Below are positions 60,655-64,000 of a stretch of 64,000 bases of DNA, one piece after another. A model generated the notes under the pieces. It did no database searches and was not told the DNA's origin. It saw nothing but the letters and a program-made list of their open reading frames with translations. The number at the start of each line of letters is the position of its first letter. Positions within the stretch are counted from its first letter, which is position 1. Position numbers and translations under genes: made by a program. The DNA comes from CBDAQR01 sp965199055 (GTDB taxonomy: Bacteria > Pseudomonadota > Gammaproteobacteria > Pseudomonadales > Halieaceae): the NCBI GenBank assembly GCA_965199055.1, contig CBDAQR010000004.1, positions 868,001 to 932,000 of the forward strand, given 5' to 3'.

Positions 60655-63107
60655 TTAGAAGCGATAACCCGCCGTCAGCCCGTAGGTGCGCGGCTCTAAC
60701 AACTGGATGTTGCGGTACAGACCCACGGCAGCATCCTGCAGATACTGACCGGTCCAATGGTCCTCGTCACCGAGGTTGCGGCCCCAGGCCTCCACGTACC
60801 AGTCTTCATCCGCTGAGGTCAGCACCACGGAAGCGTTCCAGACATCCCAGCTGTCCAGCTTGTCGTCAGCCGTGTTGTAGACGCGGGTGTAAAACTCATC
60901 CTGCCAGTAGTAGCTGGTTGAGAAATCCAAACGCATGCCATTGTTGAGAGGCATGGTATAGGTTGCCGCCAGGTAGGATGTAAACTCGGGCGCGTTGGGT
61001 AATTCCCCATCTTCAATATCGATCTCGATACCCGAGCATCCACAGGCCAATACGAGGTTGTCGTTACCCAGAGAAACAATGCCTTCGCTAGTGCCGGTTT
61101 GGCCGGGGTCTGCGGTATCGAAGGTCTCAAGACTGCCAAGTTCCGTGTCTAGCCATGAGATATTCCACAGGAAGCTCCAGTTTTCACTGGGTGCCCAGAT
61201 AAATTCACCCTCAAAGCCCATGACGTCTGCGTCGGTATTCTCGTTAATCGCCGTCTGTTGCGAGATCTTCGAGACCTGCAGGTCTTCGTAGTCGTAGTAG
61301 AAGGCCGTAACGTTCGCCTGCAGTGTGTTGTCTAGCAGACGTGTCTTGGCGCCCACTTCGATGGAGTTGATGAACTCAGGTTCGAAATCCGGCGGCAGGC
61401 CATTGTCTACAGCGCTCTGGTCGATCGGGTTAAAGCCGCCACCCTTGTAGCTGCGGGACACGGTGCCGTAAAGCATGATGTCCTCGTCCCAGTGGTAGTT
61501 CAGGTTAACCTTGCCGGTGAACTCATCAGAGTCGGACTCGAAATTATCGTAGCCACCATTGGGTCCGCTAGGGTCCGCGAGGAACGCGAGGTAGATAGAG
61601 CGCTGCTGAGAATCCTTATTTTGTCGGTATAGCGCAGGCCGACGGTCAGCTCCATGTCGTCGCTGATGTCGTAGTAAGCCTCGCCAAACAGCGCCCAGGT
61701 CTCCAGCTCATACTTGCGCGTGTCGTTATCGAACACCCACTGGTCTTCCGGAATACCCAGGGTCTCACCATAAAGTGACAGCGCGGAGGAGTAGACATAG
61801 AAATGTACTTCGCTCTCGTAATCGAGATAGAACGCGCCAGCCATGAAGTTAAAGTCGCCGTCATAATCGGAGTTGATCCGAAACTCCTGGCTGAACTGTT
61901 CCGGCTCGCTGGTAGAGCGGTCGTTCTGTTGCAGGTAGTTAACCGTTGAGGGGCCGTCCGGGCCACGCTGATAGGTGGTCTCGAGCGGCCATTCCTGGAT
62001 GTTGACGTTAAAGTCGTAGTCATTACGCGCATCCAACGATGCCTCGTGGTAGCCGGTGAGGGAGTGGAACGAGTAATTGTCGGTGCTGTGGTTGATTTCC
62101 AGGCTGACAATGGTTTCGTCTGTCTCATACTGGGGCGTGAAGTCGAAATTCACTTCCCGCAAATCGCGCGTCTTCAATGATCCTTCGGCGTCATTTTCCG
62201 GGAAGGGTAGGCCCGTGATTGCCGAAACCGTGCTGGTTAGAAAGCCACCCACGGTGCCCGCGGTATTCGCTGAACCATCGATGGGTTGTCCGCGATTGGG
62301 GAGACAACCCAGCACGCCCGCATCATCGGTGGCGCAGTAGCTTTGCGAGCCGCGCATCCGGTTACTGTCCTCATCAAAATACTGGATGGTGAGGTGCGCA
62401 TCGGTGTTGTCACTAATAATCCAGGAGGTGGAAGAGCGGACCGCATACATATCGCGATCATCGATCTCGTCGCCGTTATGGATGTTATCTACATAGCCGT
62501 CGCGAGAGGTGTAGAAGACCGAGAAGCGTTGCCAGAGATCATCGGTCAGCGGAATGTTCAGCGCGCCACGCGTGCGGATATAGTCGTAATCACCGTAGCT
62601 CGCGTCGATGAAGCCGCCGAATTCTTCCTCGGCTTTCTTGGTGATCACATTGATCACGCCAGCGGTCGTGTTGCGGCCGTACAGTGTGCCCTGTGGGCCA
62701 CGCAGTACTTCGACCCGCTCGGTATCAAAATATTCGGTCTCGAATAAGCGCGACGCATTCAGATAGACACCGTTGAGGTGGACCCCGGTGCCGGCGTCTG
62801 CGGCGGAACCCACCGCGAGGTTACCGATACCACGAATGCTAACCGTCGCAGTGGTGAAGAAGCCTTTACTCATCAGCATATTGGGGACAGCCATCTGGAT
62901 GTCCATATTGTTGTTGATGAGTCCGCGCTCCAGCTCGTCCTGCGAGAACGCACTCACGGCAATGGCTGTGTCCTGCAATGTGGTTTCCCGCTTTTCGGCG
63001 GTAACGATAATCTCTTCGAGAAATCCGCCCTGGGCGAGCGCGACTTGCGATTGAATGGCTCCGGCCAGGAGGGTAACGACAAAGGGTGCGGTTTTGCGAA
63101 CTGCCAT
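60655..63107 (-). pseudogene. TonB-dependent outer-membrane receptor, split by a one-base frameshift
   Basis: The N-terminal frame (63107 to about 61620) has a signal peptide (MAVRKTAPFVVTLLAGAIQSQVALA), TonB-box-like EEIIVTAEKRE and plug domain (MSKGFFTTATVSIRGIGN; VEVLRGPQGTLYGRNTTAGVINVITK). The C-terminal frame continues as DSQQRSIYLAFLAD…GTVSRSYKGGGFNP to ELEPRTYGLTAGYRF, the usual beta-barrel end with a terminal Phe. The two frames meet at a T4/A4 run (61619-61622). Losing one base there explains the break, so total length about 815 residues. No paired TonB gene nearby. It may import lipids or steroids, given the neighbours. Confidence 0.87.
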
Positions 63108-63190
63108 AACTTCTACCTCGAGTCTTATATTTATAATGTTGACGCTGAATTCAGGTCTGGCGTTAAGCTAGCAACTATTTGCTGTGACGT

Positions 63191-64000
63191 CTACCTGTCG
63201 GGCGGCACCGGTTCCAGGTAGTACTCCGCTAGCCAGGCGTCGATATCCACCTCATCGATCTGTGCAGGATCCAGATGCTCCTCCGCATACTTCAGGTAGT
63301 CGCCCGACTGCAGAAAAATCTTCATCAACTCGCCGTCGAGGTTGCCGCGTTTCACCATGCCCCCAAGAATGCTCAGGGCCAGTGATAATTTCATGGGTTC
63401 CTTGTAAGGACGGTCATTGGCTACCAGTGCTTCGTAGATATCCGCAATCGCGAGAATACGTGACTGCATGGGCATCTGGTGCCCGTCGATACCATTGGGA
63501 TATCCGGTGCCATTCAGATGCTCGTGGTGCGCGCCGGCGTAAAGGGCGAGACGTTTTTGCTTGCGCGGGAAGGGCAGAGCCATGAGCCAGCGCCATGAGC
63601 GCTCGGCGTGATTGGTGATGGCGTCGCGCTCTTCATCGTTTAGCGTGCCGCGTTGAATCAGCAGATTGTCTTTCTCCCAGCCATCAATCAGGGTGCCCTG
63701 GTCGCGGCTGCGCTTGATGCCTTTTACCAGCGGTAGACCATGATCGACGATGACTTCGGTCGCGTATTCGCGCTCTACGGGTATCGACGCGATGTCCTCG
63801 ATATGGGCTACTGTTTCGTCGGCGAGACGTTCACCGCCGCGATTCATGGGGAACAACTGCTCAAGCTTGTTGGCGAGTTGTTCAGTTTTTCCCGGCATTC
63901 GTCTTCGAACGCTGCTAGCGCTTCAGGTTTGGCACCAGACTTTAATGCCTCAAGCTGTTGCTCCAGCATGGCAATTTTGTAGTCCTTCATCTTGGAGTTG
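63191..64000 (-). pseudogene. HD-GYP domain protein, 5' end beyond the window, frameshifted near 63880
   Basis: The main frame (63898 to 63191) encodes 235 residues with HD-GYP hallmarks NHAERSWRWLMALPF, AGAHHEHLNGTGYPNG and SRILAIADIYEALVANDRPYK, giving the HHE and GTGYP signatures of cyclic-di-GMP phosphodiesterases. Upstream, in another frame, is plausible coding (KMKDYKIAMLEQQLEALKSG … FEDECREKLNN) that joins the main frame with a one-base indel near 63874-63890, close to a T5 run. The catalytic first HD is degenerate (NHAERS). The 5' end is off the window, so any receiver or sensor is unseen. Confidence 0.75.

Noticed and set aside
63108..63190. CTGAATTCAG palindrome (63145-63154) as an operator of the TonB receptor
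   Set aside because: Only 10 bases and easily found by chance; the nearby AT-rich -10-like sequence is too weak to call a promoter.

Overview
The window reads as a chromosomal segment of a marine gammaproteobacterium, most likely a Cellvibrionales/Halieaceae-type lipid degrader. Housekeeping genes of gammaproteobacterial type (deaD, hrpB, rapA, folE, a tatD-family gene) are mixed with many single-copy-looking catabolic genes: acyl-CoA ligase, paired acyl-CoA dehydrogenases, SDRs, epoxide hydrolases, SnoaL-like proteins, DUF3604 proteins, a wax-ester-synthase-type acyltransferase, and a TonB receptor. The taxonomic call is an inference from gene content; no rRNA or other marker is present. Gene density is high, there is no gene-free stretch above 300 bases, and no tRNA, rRNA or CRISPR array was seen.

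Layout. 0-10 kb: a broken-off gene end, an SDR, a styrene-oxide-isomerase-like membrane protein with a diiron-like metal hydrolase, a medium-chain reductase, a GST, a YjiH transporter-like protein, small orphan genes, a FAH-family protein and an acyl-CoA ligase. 10.1-14.5 kb: a small, visibly AT-richer defence island holding two modification-dependent-type restriction genes. One is cut at its 3' end by an IS3-family element and the other is split by one in-frame TAG. 14.5-26 kb: redox and stress genes (tandem GST-N protein, sulfotransferase, M48 protease, DEAD-box helicase, limonene-epoxide-hydrolase-like protein, HrpB, Spy-like protein, desaturase, Hsp20, FolE). 26-42.5 kb: thioesterase, epoxide hydrolase, SRPBCC-SDR fusion, sirtuin, DCC protein, second GST, glutathione peroxidase, a Gram-negative sortase with its probable substrate, regulators, RapA, TatD and LysR.

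42.5-46.3 kb holds the most unusual gene, an exported calcineurin-like phosphatase fused to a PI3/PI4-kinase/HipA-like kinase domain and carrying a frameshift. It is followed by an acyltransferase with a histone-H1-like tail. 46.4-56.5 kb contains two convergent operons, each led by a DUF3604 protein and each preceded by a palindrome: DUF3604/alkylsulfatase-like MBL/TetR/TonB-C-like on the plus strand, and DUF3604/methyltransferase/MFS on the minus strand, with a divergent TetR. 56.5-60.6 kb is an acyl-CoA dehydrogenase pair plus amidohydrolase operon closed by a bidirectional terminator. 60.6-64 kb holds a TonB-dependent receptor and an HD-GYP protein.

Three genes (43.46, 61.62 and about 63.88 kb) are interrupted by what look like single-base indels, at least one in a homopolymer. 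Either the assembly has residual indel errors or these genes are decaying. This matters for reading the phosphatase-kinase gene and the receptor.
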